Under the pieces are notes generated by a model. The model did not search any database and had not been told where the DNA came from. It saw nothing but the letters and a program-made list of their open reading frames with translations. Of a stretch of DNA of 64,000 bases, positions 36,077 to 45,082 are shown piece after piece. How positions within the stretch are numbered: position 1 is the stretch's first letter; every line of letters begins with the position of its first letter. This DNA comes from JAJEFO01 sp965221845. Its GTDB lineage: Bacteria > Pseudomonadota > Alphaproteobacteria > Rhodobacterales > Rhodobacteraceae. Location of the stretch: NCBI GenBank assembly GCA_965221845.1, contig OZ244919.1, positions 434,001-498,000 on the forward strand. Reading direction: 5' to 3'. A program made the position numbers and the translations under genes.

Positions 36077-37426
36077 GGCGGTGCAAGCCCTGCCGGGCGC
36101 TGTCCGCGGCCCGCCGGACGCAGGGAGGGCGGAGCCCGACCGGAGGACGGCGGGCCGCGGACAGCGCGCATCTCCCCTCGGAGCCGCCCCCGGCGGCCCC
36201 GGAACGGCCCCCTCAGGGCGGCTGCGCCTGGTGGAAGGCCTCGGACGGGGTGAGGCAGCCCAGGGCCTTCCTCGGACGTGCGTCCGTCCGGTCCTGGACG
36301 GCCTTCACGGCCTCGTCCGTCACCTTGCGGAAGTCCGTGCCCTTGGGCAGGTATCCCCGCACGAGGCCGTTGGTGTGCTCGTCCGTGCCGCGCTCCCAGG
36401 AGTGGCAATGCCGCGCGAAGAAGAACCCCGCGCCCAGCGCCTCCGACACGCGGGCGTGGCCCGCGAACTCCTTGCCGTTGTCCGCGGTGACCGTGTGCAC
36501 GGGGAGAGGGCCCAGCATGCCGGTCATGGCCGAGCCGACCGCGTCCGCCGTCTTCCTCTCGACCCTTTCGAGCAGGGTGTGCCTGGACGCCCTGTCCACC
36601 AGGGAGACAAGCGCGCCGCCGGTGCCCTTGCCGTTGATTCGTGTCCGCCTCCCGGTCGCCGACCCGTTCCTTCGCCTCCACGACGTCCGGGCGCTCGGAG
36701 ATGTCCACCCGGCCCGGGATGTGGCCGCGGCCCGCATGGGCGCCGCCCTTCCGGTTCGGCTTCCTGCCGCGGCGGCGGAGATGCCGCCAGAGACCGCCGC
36801 CGGCCTTCCGGTCGGCGTGGATGCGCTCGTAGATCCACTGACGCCCCGCCATCGGCTCGCCCTCCTTGCGGAGGCGCCCGCTGACCTGCTCGGGGCTCCA
36901 GCCCTCGGCCAGCCGCTCCTCCGCCATGCGCCACAGCTCCGGCGTCATCTTGCGCGCCGCCGACGAGCATCCATGTCTTGGGTCAAGCCCGGATCCGGCC
37001 TTTTCCGGGGGCCGGGACCGGGGATTTCCACAGCCTGTCCACATCCCGGCGGCCGTCCGGGCAGGGGCAGGCGGCCCGGCCGCAAGGGCGCGGCCGGACG
37101 GCTGGTTCCCTTCGGGCCCCGGCGGGCCGCCGGGGGGCGCGGCCCGTCCGGGCGTCAGGCGGCGGCCGCCGACCTGTCCTCCCAGGTGCGCCGGTCGCGG
37201 AGCAGCGCGTTCGCGGTGACGACGAGCTTCCGCATGACCGCGGTCACCGCGACCTTGTGGTGCTTGCCCCTTTCCCGGAGCCGGCCGTACATCTCCATCA
37301 TGTCGGGATCGGACATGCAGGCCGCCATCGCCGCCATGTACAGGACGTCCCTCGGACGCCGCCGCCCGCCGGTCATGTGGCGCCCGCCCCTGAGAGCTTG
37401 AATCATAATTAAATAATATCAATATG

Positions 37427-38273
37427 TTAAGAGATTCCAGCCTCTTGGCCCCGCGCCACCCGCCGCATCAGGAACCGGCACGCCGCGAGCTGCGCCCAGG
37501 CCAGCGAGCTCTCCAGCGTCCGCTCGAAGTCCTTCGCCAGACGCCGGCACCGCGACATCCACGCAAACGTCCGCTCCACCACCCAGCGGCGGCACAGGAC
37601 CGTGAAGCCCCTTGTTTCCCTGGGCCGCTGGACGATCTCGACGATCGACCCCAGGCCGTGCGCCGCCAGCGCGGCCTCGAGCTTCGGACCCGCGTAGCCG
37701 CCGTCCGCCCACAGCTTCGTCACCTGCGGCGCCTTCCCGGCATCGCCAGGATGACGGCCGGCGCCCCGTCCCGGTCCTGCACGTCCGCCTCCGTAGCACG
37801 CGCACCGCGATCGGGAACCCCTCGACGTCCACCGTCAGGTGCCGCTTGCGCCCCTTGACCTTCTTGCCCGCGTCGCAACCCGCCGGCCCGCCCGCCTCCG
37901 TCGTCTTCACCGACTGGCTGTCGATCGCGGCCGCCGTCGGCTCGGGGGAACGCCCCGCCTGCGCGCGGCCCAGCGTGCGCAGCGCGGCCGGCATCCGTTC
38001 CAGGACGCCGTTGTCGCGCCACGCGCAGGAGTGGTTCTGGACGGTCGCAGAGGGCGGAAAGCACTTGGGAATCGCCCGCCACTGGCATCCCGTGGCCAGC
38101 ATGTACTGGATCGCGTCGGACGTCTCGCGCAGGTCGGTCGTCCGGCGGCGGCCAAGCTTCGCCGGGGCCGGAAGCAGCGGCTCGACCAGAAGCCATTCCT
38201 CGTCGGTCAGGTCGGTTTCATGTCGCTCCGACTTGCGGTCATGCTCTTCGCGGGTGGTCTCATCCCAGGCCAT
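37427..38273 (-). pseudogene. IS-A copy 3 transposase, two frameshifts
   Basis: MAWDETTREEHDRKSERHETDLTDEEWLLVEPLL starts at 38273. It carries the same two shifts as copy 1: after FPIAVRVL, and at the shortened sequence before MTKLWADGGYAG. A local difference, AGRSPEPTAAAIDSQS in place of AGREAQPTAAAIDSQS, distinguishes it. Copies 1 and 3 therefore share a more recent ancestor than copy 2. Confidence 0.85.
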
Positions 38274-38342
38274 TGTGTTCTCCTTGTCTGGGTGGAAACT
38301 GACAGGGAAATGCCACATCTGGGGGAGGCCATCCACATTTTA

Positions 38343-39213
38343 GGGCCCGTTGACACTCATGTCGCCGCGACCACGCCGGCGACGAGGTGGATCCCGGCGG
38401 CAAAGCTCGCGTCGGTCTTGTCGTACCGGGTCGCGATCGCACGGAACTCCTTGATCTTCGCGAAGAGGCTCTCCACCAGGTGCCGCCAGCCGTAGACCTC
38501 CCGGTCATGCGCCCGCGACACCGTCCGGCTCCGCTTCGACGGAATCACCGCCTCCGCCCCGCGTTCCGCCAGGTCCTCCAGCAGCCAGTCCGCGTCGAAC
38601 GCCTTGTCGCCGACGAAGGCCCCGAACGCCAGGCCGTCGAGAAGCCCCGGCACCCCCTTGAGGTCGTGCGCCTGGCCGGGAAGGATCCTGAAGCGGACCA
38701 GATAGCCGAGCGCGTCCACGACGGCCACGGCCCTGCTCGTCAGGCCGCCTCTGGAACGACCGATCCCCTGGCTCGAGGTCCCCCTTTTGCGCCGGACGCC
38801 TTCCGGTGCGCCTGGACCACCGTGCCGTCGACGAACACCCACTCGAGGCCGGACTCCTCCGACAGGGCGTTGAAAACGCGTTCGAAAACTCCCGAAAGCG
38901 CCCGGCGCCGGAACCGCTTGAAGACGCTGTTCCAGTTCCCGAACCGCGCGGGGAGGTCGCGCCACGGCGACCCCGTGCGGAACCGCCAGAGCACCGCCTC
39001 CATGAAAAGGCGGTTGTCCGCCGCCGTGCCGCCGGGATCGGACTTCTTGCCCGGCAGCATGTCCTCGATCCGCGCCCACATGGCGTCGGTCAGAACCGTC
39101 CTGTCTGCATTCATGATGTCACCTGTTTCCTGCCCGTGCCGCCGTTCCGGCGGTCATCGGGGAAGGAAATGGCATGGAAGCGGGCGATTCGCAAGGCAAC
39201 TGTCAACGGGCCC
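38343..39213 (-). mobile_element. IS-B copy 3 (IS5-family, 871 bp), apparently intact
   Basis: Inverted repeats GGGCCCGTTGACA at both ends and TA duplicated at 38341-38342 and 39214-39215. It is the innermost and therefore youngest insertion of the stack. Its coding sequence lacks the lesions of copies 1 and 2. Confidence 0.92.
38357..39114 (-). CDS. IS-B transposase, ORFA-ORFB with A4G5 slip site
   Basis: ORFA (39114 to 38740, 124 residues) reads MNADRTVLTDAMWARIEDMLPGKKSDPGGTA with EWVFVDGTVVQAHRKASGAKGG carrying the first catalytic Asp. ORFB in the -1 frame continues KRGTSSQGIGRSRGGLTSR, AFVGDKAFDADWLLEDL (second Asp) and VESLFAKIKEFRAIATRYDKTD (Glu and RYDK signature). The run CAAAAGGGGG at 38780-38788 (minus strand) is where the frames meet and suits programmed -1 frameshifting as known in IS5-type two-frame elements. 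Probably still functional. Confidence 0.8.
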
Positions 39214-39939
39214 TAGGTCAAGCTCTGAGGGTGCCGCCGTCGCGGGCGAAGGGGGCGACGCCGACCGGGGCGGCGGCCCGGCGGTTGCCGATCGCGCCCG
39301 GCCCGCCCGCCCGGGCGACCGGGGACGCGGCCGTGACCGGGCCGATGCCCGGCACCGGGGCCGGATGCCGCAGCTCTCCGCCAGGCCCTCCGAGCCCTTG
39401 ACAAGTTCCTCGATCCGCCGGCCGGACGCGGCGACGGCGCCGTCCAGTTCCTCCAGCACCCTCCGGACGGGGCCGTCCGCGTCCGGCTCTCCGACCTCGC
39501 CCGGGACCGCCTTCAGTTCCGCGCGCCGGTCGACGAGGGCCTCCCGCAGCACGAGCATGTCGCGGAGCCTGTCGACGGTGACGTCGGCCGGCGCGGTGGG
39601 CGCCATGTCCGGGAACGCGGCCCCGAAGGCGGCCGGCACGCGCGCGCCGGCCCTGTCGGTCTTCGCCAGCTCGCCGCCGGCCCTGGGGAGGTCCCGGGAC
39701 TGGCGCGGGTCGCCACGACGACCTTGAGGCCCCTGTCATGCAGCGACTGCAGGAGGGCCCGGTGCATCCGTCCCGTGGCCTCCGGGACGACCCGCTCCGC
39801 ATTCCCTTCCCCGGGAGGCGGGCGACCTTGCGGAACCCGTCCGTGTCGTTGGTGGCGGCGTGATCCCGCCCGCCCGGGCGGATGTCCGGCGACTTCCCGC
39901 TCACGTCGATTCCCGCAGCTGCGGTGGTCATGTCTCCCG

Positions 39940-40140
39940 CTCCTGTCCTCGCGACGGTCCGGTTCCCGGACCCGGCGTCCATCGGGACCCGGGAGGCCAA
40001 CGGGAGGGCGGGCCGACCACGCTCGTCGACGGATCCGCTCGCGCGATCCAGGGCCGCTCCGGTCCGGCCCGTCCTGCGGGGCCAGGCCCCGCACCCCCTC
40101 CGCCCGGCCGGGCGGAGGGGGTCCCGGACCCGGCATCGAC
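39940..40140 (-). ncRNA. Candidate IS110 bridge RNA
   Basis: Noncoding DNA directly upstream of the IS110 recombinase, on the same strand, where IS110-group elements encode bridge RNA. A 28-base perfect palindrome (40094-40121) could be the 5' stem-loop. Next, hairpin GGATC/GATCC (40031-40049) is followed by GTCGACGAG (40030-40022), which pairs with the IS30 target CTCGTCGGC at all nine positions with one G-U. GAGCGGCCCT before the hairpin partly matches the left target GCGCGGCCT. Nearer the gene, hairpin GGTCCGG/CCGGACC (39956-39972) is flanked by GATGGACGCC, 7 of 10 matching the IS end CATGGATGCT, and by GCGAG matching the other end. Boundaries approximate. Confidence 0.55.
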
Positions 40141-40589
40141 CGGGAGGGCGCCGGGAGGCAAGGAACGGCTTTTCCACAGGAATCCGCCCCCGACTTTTCC
40201 ACAGCCACCTCCTTGGTCATTGCCGGTTCGCTGAACATGCGAGGCCGCGCCGCGGCGCCTGTCCGACTTGCGCCGGGCCTGCTTGTGGCGGCAGCCGCGC
40301 CTGCCGGCGTTGCGCCGCACCTCGCGCCAGACCGTCGTGCGGTCGCGGCCGGGCCGGCGGGCGATCGCCGGGCCGGAAAGCCCGCTTTCCCGGGGCGTGG
40401 ATCCGGCGGCGTTCCTCATGAGGCCGGTGGCGGCAGCCCTCGGGCATGACAGTCTCCTTGCTTCATCACAGGGACTGTCGTCGCCGCCTGGCCGATTCGC
40501 AACATCATGTGTCGCCGAACGACCAGGAACACTGCATCAGGTGTTGCACTTCAGAGTGGAACGGGGGTTGATACATAGTGAGCCTCTTG

Positions 40590-41880
40590 CACAATTATCG
40601 CGGTTCCGGCGGCCGTGGCCAGTCCCGCGCGCCGGCCGGCGTGCCGGAGCCTGGCCCGGCAGTCGTCCGAGGCGTCCTGGCGCGCCGAAGTGTGGCGGAA
40701 TGTCGCGGATGCCGGCCCTTCGGGCACCATCGGCGCACGGGCGGGCCCGCCGTCCAGGACACGACGACGCCCGACCACGACGGGCTTTCGGCGACCCGCG
40801 GCCTGGACGCCCCCGGCGGCGGCGGCAGGGGGACCTCGGGCATCCTGGTCCATGTCGGCATCGCGGTGAACGCGGTCGGGCGGCCTCTCGGGATGTTCGA
40901 CGCGGACTTCCGCCAGGCGGAAGGCAGTGACAGCGTCCGCCGGACGGACGGGCTGGACCGGGCGCTCGCGGCGGCCTGCCCGGACACCCGCGTGGTGGGC
41001 GTCTGCGACCGCGAGGGCGACTTCCGGGAGCTGCGCGACCGGGCGCGCAGGACCGGGGCGGAGCTGCTGGTCCGGGCGGGCCGGGGCGCAAGGCGCCGGG
41101 TGGCGACGGGGATCTCTGGGAGCGCGTTCCCGGGACGGACCCGGTCGGGCGCCGGAAGGTCGCGGTCCCGGCCCGCGGCGGCCGGCACCACAGGAAGGGG
41201 CGCACCGCGAAGACGGTGCTGCGCTGCGTGGAGGCGGACCTGCTTCCCCCGAAGGACCGGCCCGGCGATCCGCCGGTCCGCATGACCGCCGTCTCCGCCC
41301 GCGAGGAGGACCCGCCCCGCCGCCTCGCGGGCCGGAAGGCGGGGAAGGACGGCGGCCCGCTGCACTGGATGCTGCTCACCACGGATGTCGGGGCCGGCCC
41401 CGACACCGCGCGCACGGTCCTGCGCTGGCACGAGCCGCGCTGGCGGATCGCGCGGTTCTTCCACGCGCTCAAGCAGGGGACCCGGATCGAGGACCGCCGC
41501 CTCGACCGCGCCGACGACCTGAGGAAGTGCCTCGCCTTCGACGCCATCACCGCGTTCCGGGTCCGGGACCTCTCCCTGCTGGCCCGCGAGAGGCCGGACG
41601 ACCCGGCCGAACGGCACGTGACCCGGCAGGACATCACGGCGCTCCGCGCCCTCGCCGCCCATCACGGCCTCAGCGTCGCCCGGGGACCGCCCGACATGAC
41701 CGTCGCGCGCTTCGTCACGCTGACGGGCGGGCTGGCCGGCTTCCATCCCTCGAAGCGCCAGCCCCTGCCCGGAACCCGGAAGCTCCAGGAAGGGGGGTCA
41801 GGTTCCTGTCCGGCGCCGTCATCGCCATCCAGGCCATGCGGGACTGGGAAGGAACGGAGGGAAAGGACACGGAGTCAGGT
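40590..41880 (+). pseudogene. IS4-family (Tn5-like) transposase remnant
   Basis: Broken into several frames. Recognisable: AVQDTTTPDHDGLSATRGLDAPG (first catalytic Asp region, as in Tn5 QDTT), SGILVHVGIAVNAVGRPLGMFDADF, TRVVGVCDREGDFRELRDRA (second Asp), and LRWHEPRWRIARFFHALKQGTRIEDRRLD (catalytic Glu and Tn5 dimerisation region). LRKCLAFDAITAFRVRDLSLLAR closes the C-terminal domain. At least two frameshifts. It begins immediately beyond the IS30 right end and abuts the IS1634 fragment. Confidence 0.75.
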
Positions 41881-41889
41881 GATAGATTG

Positions 41890-42300
41890 ATAGCCCCCGG
41901 GCACGGCGCGGAAGCCCGCGACGACGTGGGGCGGGAACTTCGAGAGGCTGGCGACGGTGCGCTTGCGGATGCGCCTGCCCTCGCGCCAGGCCTCGCGGAG
42001 GAGGATGGCGGGCTTTCCGGCCCGGTTGGGGGCGGATTCGACTTCGGGGCCATGGCGGGCGTCCGTCATGGGAACAGGCCGGGCCCATGGAGGGCCGGTT
42101 CGCCCGTGGCGGCAGGCGGAATCCCGAGGGGAATCCCGCGCCCTGGCCCGACGGCGCCTGGACGGGCCCGCGGGACGCGCCGGAAGCCGCCTCGGGGCCC
42201 GTCATGGCAACGGGAATCCGGCCACGGGGACCCCGGAACGGCGAATTCCCGCTTCCTGTCAACGGGTTGGGCGAGAATCGCGCCCCTGAAGTTCCGGCTA
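41890..42300 (-). pseudogene. IS1634-family element, N-terminal fragment and left end
   Basis: Minus-strand VESAPNRAGKPAILLREAWREGRRIRKRTVASLSKFPPHVVAGFRAV aligns with the start of the intact transposase at 54911 (VETIPNRGSRPAVLIREAWREDGRLRKRTVANL). About 230 bases upstream the element ends in the repeat whose plus-strand form is TGAAGTTCCGGCTA (42287-42300). The rest of the gene is missing. Confidence 0.75.
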
Positions 42301-42359
42301 GCGAAGGCGAAGCCCGAGCGGCGGATGTCCCTTCAGCAGGAAGCGTAGCCGGACTTGCG
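42300..42359 (+). repeat. Structured repeat shared with 36015-36076
   Basis: GCGAAGGCGAAGCCCGAG ... TCCCTTCAGCAGGA ... GCGTAGCCGGACTTGCG, starting exactly at the end of the IS1634 fragment and about 100 bases before cas3. The outer arms are less perfectly complementary than in the 36015 copy. Confidence 0.55.
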
Positions 42360-42373
42360 AGTAGATGGTGGCC

Positions 42374-42403
42374 TTGCACGGATTGGTGAAATTTGCCTAT
42401 CCT
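42374..42403 (+). promoter_or_regulatory. Possible cas3 promoter
   Basis: TTGCAC (42374-42379), 18-base spacer, TATCCT (42398-42403), about 50 bases before the cas3 start. Fair match to a sigma-70 promoter; not otherwise supported. Confidence 0.3.
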
Positions 42404-42455
42404 CAATTGTGCGTTGTGCGCGACAAGCTGAGTGTGTGTGGGAGGGGGATTCGAA

Positions 42456-44981
42456 GTGCTCGACACAAAAGAAATCGTCGCCTGGCCCGGAAAGGAAATT
42501 GACGGCGAGTTTCACCCGGCGCTCTGGCACATGCTGGATGTTGGCGCGGTTGCGGATCGCCTGATCGGGAAGCGCCCGGTGACAGGATCTGCCTCATGGG
42601 ACAAGGCAATCAATATGCTTATCGTGCTGCACGATCTTGGAAAGTTCAGCGAGAGCTTCCGGGACCAGATCAAGGGCGTTGCCGCCCGGGCAGAATACCA
42701 TTCCCAGTTGAGTTTCGTGCTATTGCAGCGCCACGATAGCCTGCTGGCAGATCTTGTTGGAGGTTCCCCCAGTGCGAGGCATTCGCTCTTTGCCGCAGTC
42801 GCCGGGCACCATGGCGGACCGCCAGAACTGGATGATGGCCTCAGCACTTTCGAGCGCCGCTGGACGACCGCGATCGGAGAGCAGGCCTTCGAGGCGGCCG
42901 CCGATGTCATCGCAACTGTCGGCGCGCTGTTTCACGACGCCTCGCTTGATGGGCTTTCCGCCAGTGAAGCGAAGATGCTCAGCTGGAAGGTCTCCGGGCT
43001 CACGGTCCAAGCGGACTGGATCGGATCGAATACCGAGTGGTTCGGCTGCCAGCCCCCCGATATTCCCTTGGCGAAGTACTGGGGCGATGCTCGCTGTCGT
43101 GCAAAGCATGCCGTCGCGGAAGCCGGGCTGCATCACGCCAATCCTCGGGCGGAAGCAGCCATCCTGCCGAAAGAGGCAACGCCGCGCCCGATGCAGCAGG
43201 AAGTGCGCCGAATCGCACTGCCCGAAGGACCTGAGCTAGTGATCATGGAAGACGCTACCGGCTCTGGAAAGACCGAGGCTGCGCTCATGCTCGCGTCGCG
43301 CATGATGGAGGCCGGAAAGGGCGACGGGTTATTCCTTGCCTTGCCGACCATGGCCACGTCGAACGCCATGCTGGCGCGAGTCGAAAGGGTAGCGGCGAAC
43401 CTTTTTTCGGGCCGGCCGTCGCTCGGGCTTTCGCACGGGCGGGCGCGCCAGAACCGGCAGTTTCAGAGAATCCTTGGCAGCGACGGTTCTGATCCCGGCG
43501 AACCCGTGACCTGCGGGCAATGGCTTGCCGACGACCGGCGCCGGATTCTTCTCGCGGACATTGGCGTCGGAACCATCGACCAGACGCTGATGGCGGTGCT
43601 GCCTACGCGGTTCAACACGCTGCGGCTCTGGGCGCTGTCTAACAGGATCCTGATCGTGGACGAGGCACACAGCTATGATCCGTTCATGGAGGAGGAACTG
43701 CGTTCGCTCCTGAGATTCCACGCCATGCTGGGCGGCTCGGCGATCGTGATGACCGCCACGCTGCCAAGGAAGATGCGCGACGGCTTTGCGGAGGCGTTTC
43801 AGCGTGGGCTCGGGATGCGGCAGCCCTCGCGAGTCGAGGGAAACGCCTACCCGCAGCTGTCGGTAATCCACAGGCAAGTCGAGGCCTGTGCCCCTGCTCC
43901 GGTGCCAGCAACTTGCCGGAAGATTCCGGTGGAGCGTGTCGACGCCGGAGCGGCCATGGAGCGAATCCGGGAAGGCGTTGAGCAGGGCGCCGCCTGCGTG
44001 TGGATCCGCAACGCCGTGGACGATGCCGTCGCTGCAGTGCAGGAGCTCGGTAGCCGGGGGATCCCTGCCGATCTGCTGCACGCGCGATTCATGGTTGCGG
44101 ACCGGCTGCGCAAGGAAGAGGCGCTGCTGGCTCGGTTCGGCCGTGAAGGGACCAGAAGCCGTGGCGGAGTGCTGGTGGCGACGCAGGTCGTTGAAGCCTC
44201 GCTGGACCTTGATTTCGACCTGATGGTCAGCGATCTGGCTCCGATCGGTTCATTGATCCAGAGGGCGGGACGACTTTGGCGTCACATGGACTTGCGACCG
44301 GCCGGAAATCGTCCTGTGCCGGGCCCGGCACTGCAGATCCTTTCTCCCGACCCGGAAGCGGCGGAAGATGGCCGGTGGCTACTCAAGGTGCTGGACGCCG
44401 GTGCATGGGTCTATTCGCTGAGCGATCAATGGCGCACGGCGCGCGCGGTGTTCGGAGTCGGGACGATCCGGGAACCGGACGGCCTGCGCGACCTGATCGA
44501 GGCGGTTCACGGCCCTGATCCTGAGAAGGTGCCGGAAGCCTTGGGACGCGCCGAGCAGGACCGTCTCGGCGAAGTAATGATCGAGCGCCAGATGGCGAGG
44601 AACCAGTTGTTATCAACCCACTGCGAGGGCCAGCTTCTGGACTATCTTGCGGCTGCGCAAAAGGTCTGCGACGAAGAGCGACTGACAACCCGCCTTGGCA
44701 TTCCGCAAGTGACGCTGCGGCTGGCACGGGCCGGTGCAAGTGGCCTCGACCCACTGGTCGGCAGCTGGGAGGATTCCGAGGTGCAGATGTCCCGCGCGCG
44801 CTACGAGAAGCTAGGCGGGCTGGACCAGGAAACGCAGGAGATCGTCAGGTTGAAGGCATCGTGGCCGGACTGGAAGCGTTCTACGATCCAGATCGCCACA
44901 GTGCGGAAAGACGGCGAAATATCAAAGGGGTTGCGGTACGATTCGAATTTAGGCTTAATGACGGCACCTGCGAAGGTATGA
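42456..44981 (+). CDS. cas3: CRISPR-associated helicase/nuclease Cas3 (type I-E)
   Basis: About 841 residues. Recruited by Cascade after target recognition to nick, unwind and degrade DNA. The HD nuclease domain shows FHPALWHMLDVG, LHDLGKFSESFRDQ, YHSQLS and AGHHGGPP. The helicase shows EDATGSGKTEAAL (Walker A, about 269-273), IVDEAHSYD (DEAH box), VMTATLP (motif III), VATQVVEASLDLDFD and LIQRAGRLWRH (motif VI). GTG 42456 is preferred because GGAGGGGG lies seven bases upstream; the open frame extends back to 42432. It is separated from cas8e by about 100 bases, so it probably has its own promoter, as often in type I-E. Confidence 0.93.
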   Translation: MLDTKEIVAWPGKEIDGEFHPALWHMLDVGAVADRLIGKRPVTGSASWDKAINMLIVLHDLGKFSESFRDQIKGVAARAEYHSQLSFVLLQRHDSLLADLVGGSPSARHSLFAAVAGHHGGPPELDDGLSTFERRWTTAIGEQAFEAAADVIATVGALFHDASLDGLSASEAKMLSWKVSGLTVQADWIGSNTEWFGCQPPDIPLAKYWGDARCRAKHAVAEAGLHHANPRAEAAILPKEATPRPMQQEVRRIALPEGPELVIMEDATGSGKTEAALMLASRMMEAGKGDGLFLALPTMATSNAMLARVERVAANLFSGRPSLGLSHGRARQNRQFQRILGSDGSDPGEPVTCGQWLADDRRRILLADIGVGTIDQTLMAVLPTRFNTLRLWALSNRILIVDEAHSYDPFMEEELRSLLRFHAMLGGSAIVMTATLPRKMRDGFAEAFQRGLGMRQPSRVEGNAYPQLSVIHRQVEACAPAPVPATCRKIPVERVDAGAAMERIREGVEQGAACVWIRNAVDDAVAAVQELGSRGIPADLLHARFMVADRLRKEEALLARFGREGTRSRGGVLVATQVVEASLDLDFDLMVSDLAPIGSLIQRAGRLWRHMDLRPAGNRPVPGPALQILSPDPEAAEDGRWLLKVLDAGAWVYSLSDQWRTARAVFGVGTIREPDGLRDLIEAVHGPDPEKVPEALGRAEQDRLGEVMIERQMARNQLLSTHCEGQLLDYLAAAQKVCDEERLTTRLGIPQVTLRLARAGASGLDPLVGSWEDSEVQMSRARYEKLGGLDQETQEIVRLKASWPDWKRSTIQIATVRKDGEISKGLRYDSNLGLMTAPAKV

Positions 44982-45018
44982 CTCCCCAATGCTGAAAATG
45001 GGCGAGCCGCTGGGTGAG

Positions 45019-45079
45019 ACTTTCCCCGCGTGTGCGAGGATAAGTTACTGCACATGAGGGGCCGATCAATGAATCGAGC
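45019..45079 (+). ncRNA. Degenerate CRISPR-repeat stem-loop between cas3 and cas8e (candidate Cas-regulating RNA)
   Basis: 45019-45047 aligns without gaps to the array repeat at 17 of 29 positions, and at 17 of the central 22. It keeps TTCCCCGCG, the GCG arm and the downstream GATAA. The repeat stem is retained with one C-A mismatch (CCCCGC-GTGT-GCGAGG against CCCCGC-GCTC-GCGGGG) and the same four-base loop, so Cas6e might still cleave it. The following 32 bases (45048-45079) would be the guide. A second repeat is not clear; GCGCGATGCTGAACC at 45078-45092 resembles only the repeat's 3' part. Location in the cas8e leader suggests autoregulation. Confidence 0.45.
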
Positions 45080-45082
45080 GCG

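Larger units (their letters stand above)
37394..39225 (-). mobile_element. IS-A copy 3, itself interrupted by IS-B copy 3
   Basis: Outer ends GAGCTTGA at 37394 and GGTCAAGCTC ending at 39225, flanked by TGA duplications (37391-37393 and 39226-39228). IS-B copy 3 lies in the left terminal repeat of IS-A, at the TA of GACCTAAAATG. Confidence 0.92.
37155..39931 (-). pseudogene. IS110-family recombinase, split by IS-A copy 3 and frameshifted
   Basis: Starts MTTAAAGIDVSGKSPDIRPGGRDHAATNDTDGFRKVARL (RuvC-like DEDD domain with the first Asp). Other frames continue GNAERVVPEATGRMHRALLQSLHDRGLKVVV, then FGAAFPDMAPTAPADVTVDRLRDMLVLREALVDRRAELK, then PVPGIGPVTAAS and NRRAAAPVGVAPFARDGGTLR, the C-terminal transposase_20 domain. 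IS-A enters there at 39225/37394. Beyond it GRHMTGGRRRPRDVLYMAAMAACMSDPDMMEMYGRL finishes the protein. Three or more frameshifts plus the insertion. Confidence 0.85.
36968..40241 (-). mobile_element. IS110-family element inserted in IS30
   Basis: Ends deduced from the IS30 reading frame. The left junction reads GGC-CT-CGCATG and the right ATGGATG-CT-CGTCGG on the minus strand, so the reconstructed target is GCGCGGC-CT-CGTCGGC with a CT core. No inverted repeats or target duplication, as expected for IS110. It carries about 310 bases of noncoding DNA upstream of the recombinase, and IS-A copy 3 interrupts its 3' part. Confidence 0.8.
36213..40447 (-). pseudogene. IS30 transposase, split by IS110 and frameshifted
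   Basis: N-terminal piece: MPEGCRHRPHEERRRIHAPGK then, one frame over, SGLSGPAIARRPGRDRTTVWREVRRN, the HTH of IS30 transposases, to KSDRRRGAAS at the IS110 junction (40242). C-terminal piece resumes SAARKMTPELWRMAEERLAEGWSPEQVSGRLRKEG, shifts near 36640, and gives GALVSLVDRASRHTLLERV, TVTADNGKEFAGH (second catalytic Asp) and CHSWERGTDEHTNGLVRGYLPKG (catalytic Glu region). Besides the insertion there are at least two frameshifts, so it is dead. Confidence 0.8.
35989..40561 (-). mobile_element. IS30-family element, interrupted by three nested insertions
   Basis: Terminal inverted repeats TTCCACTCCGAAGTGCAACA (35989-36008) and TGTTGCACTTCAGAGTGGAA (40542-40561) bracket an IS30 transposase gene that is split into 40447-40242 and 36967-36213. 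The gap between is filled by an IS110, which holds IS-A copy 3, which holds IS-B copy 3. Without inserts the element would be about 1.3 kb. Confidence 0.85.

Noticed and set aside
42374..42385. TGCAC near the cas3 -35 as target of the repeat-like RNA at 45019
   Set aside because: Only five consecutive matches and no suitable PAM; not better than chance.
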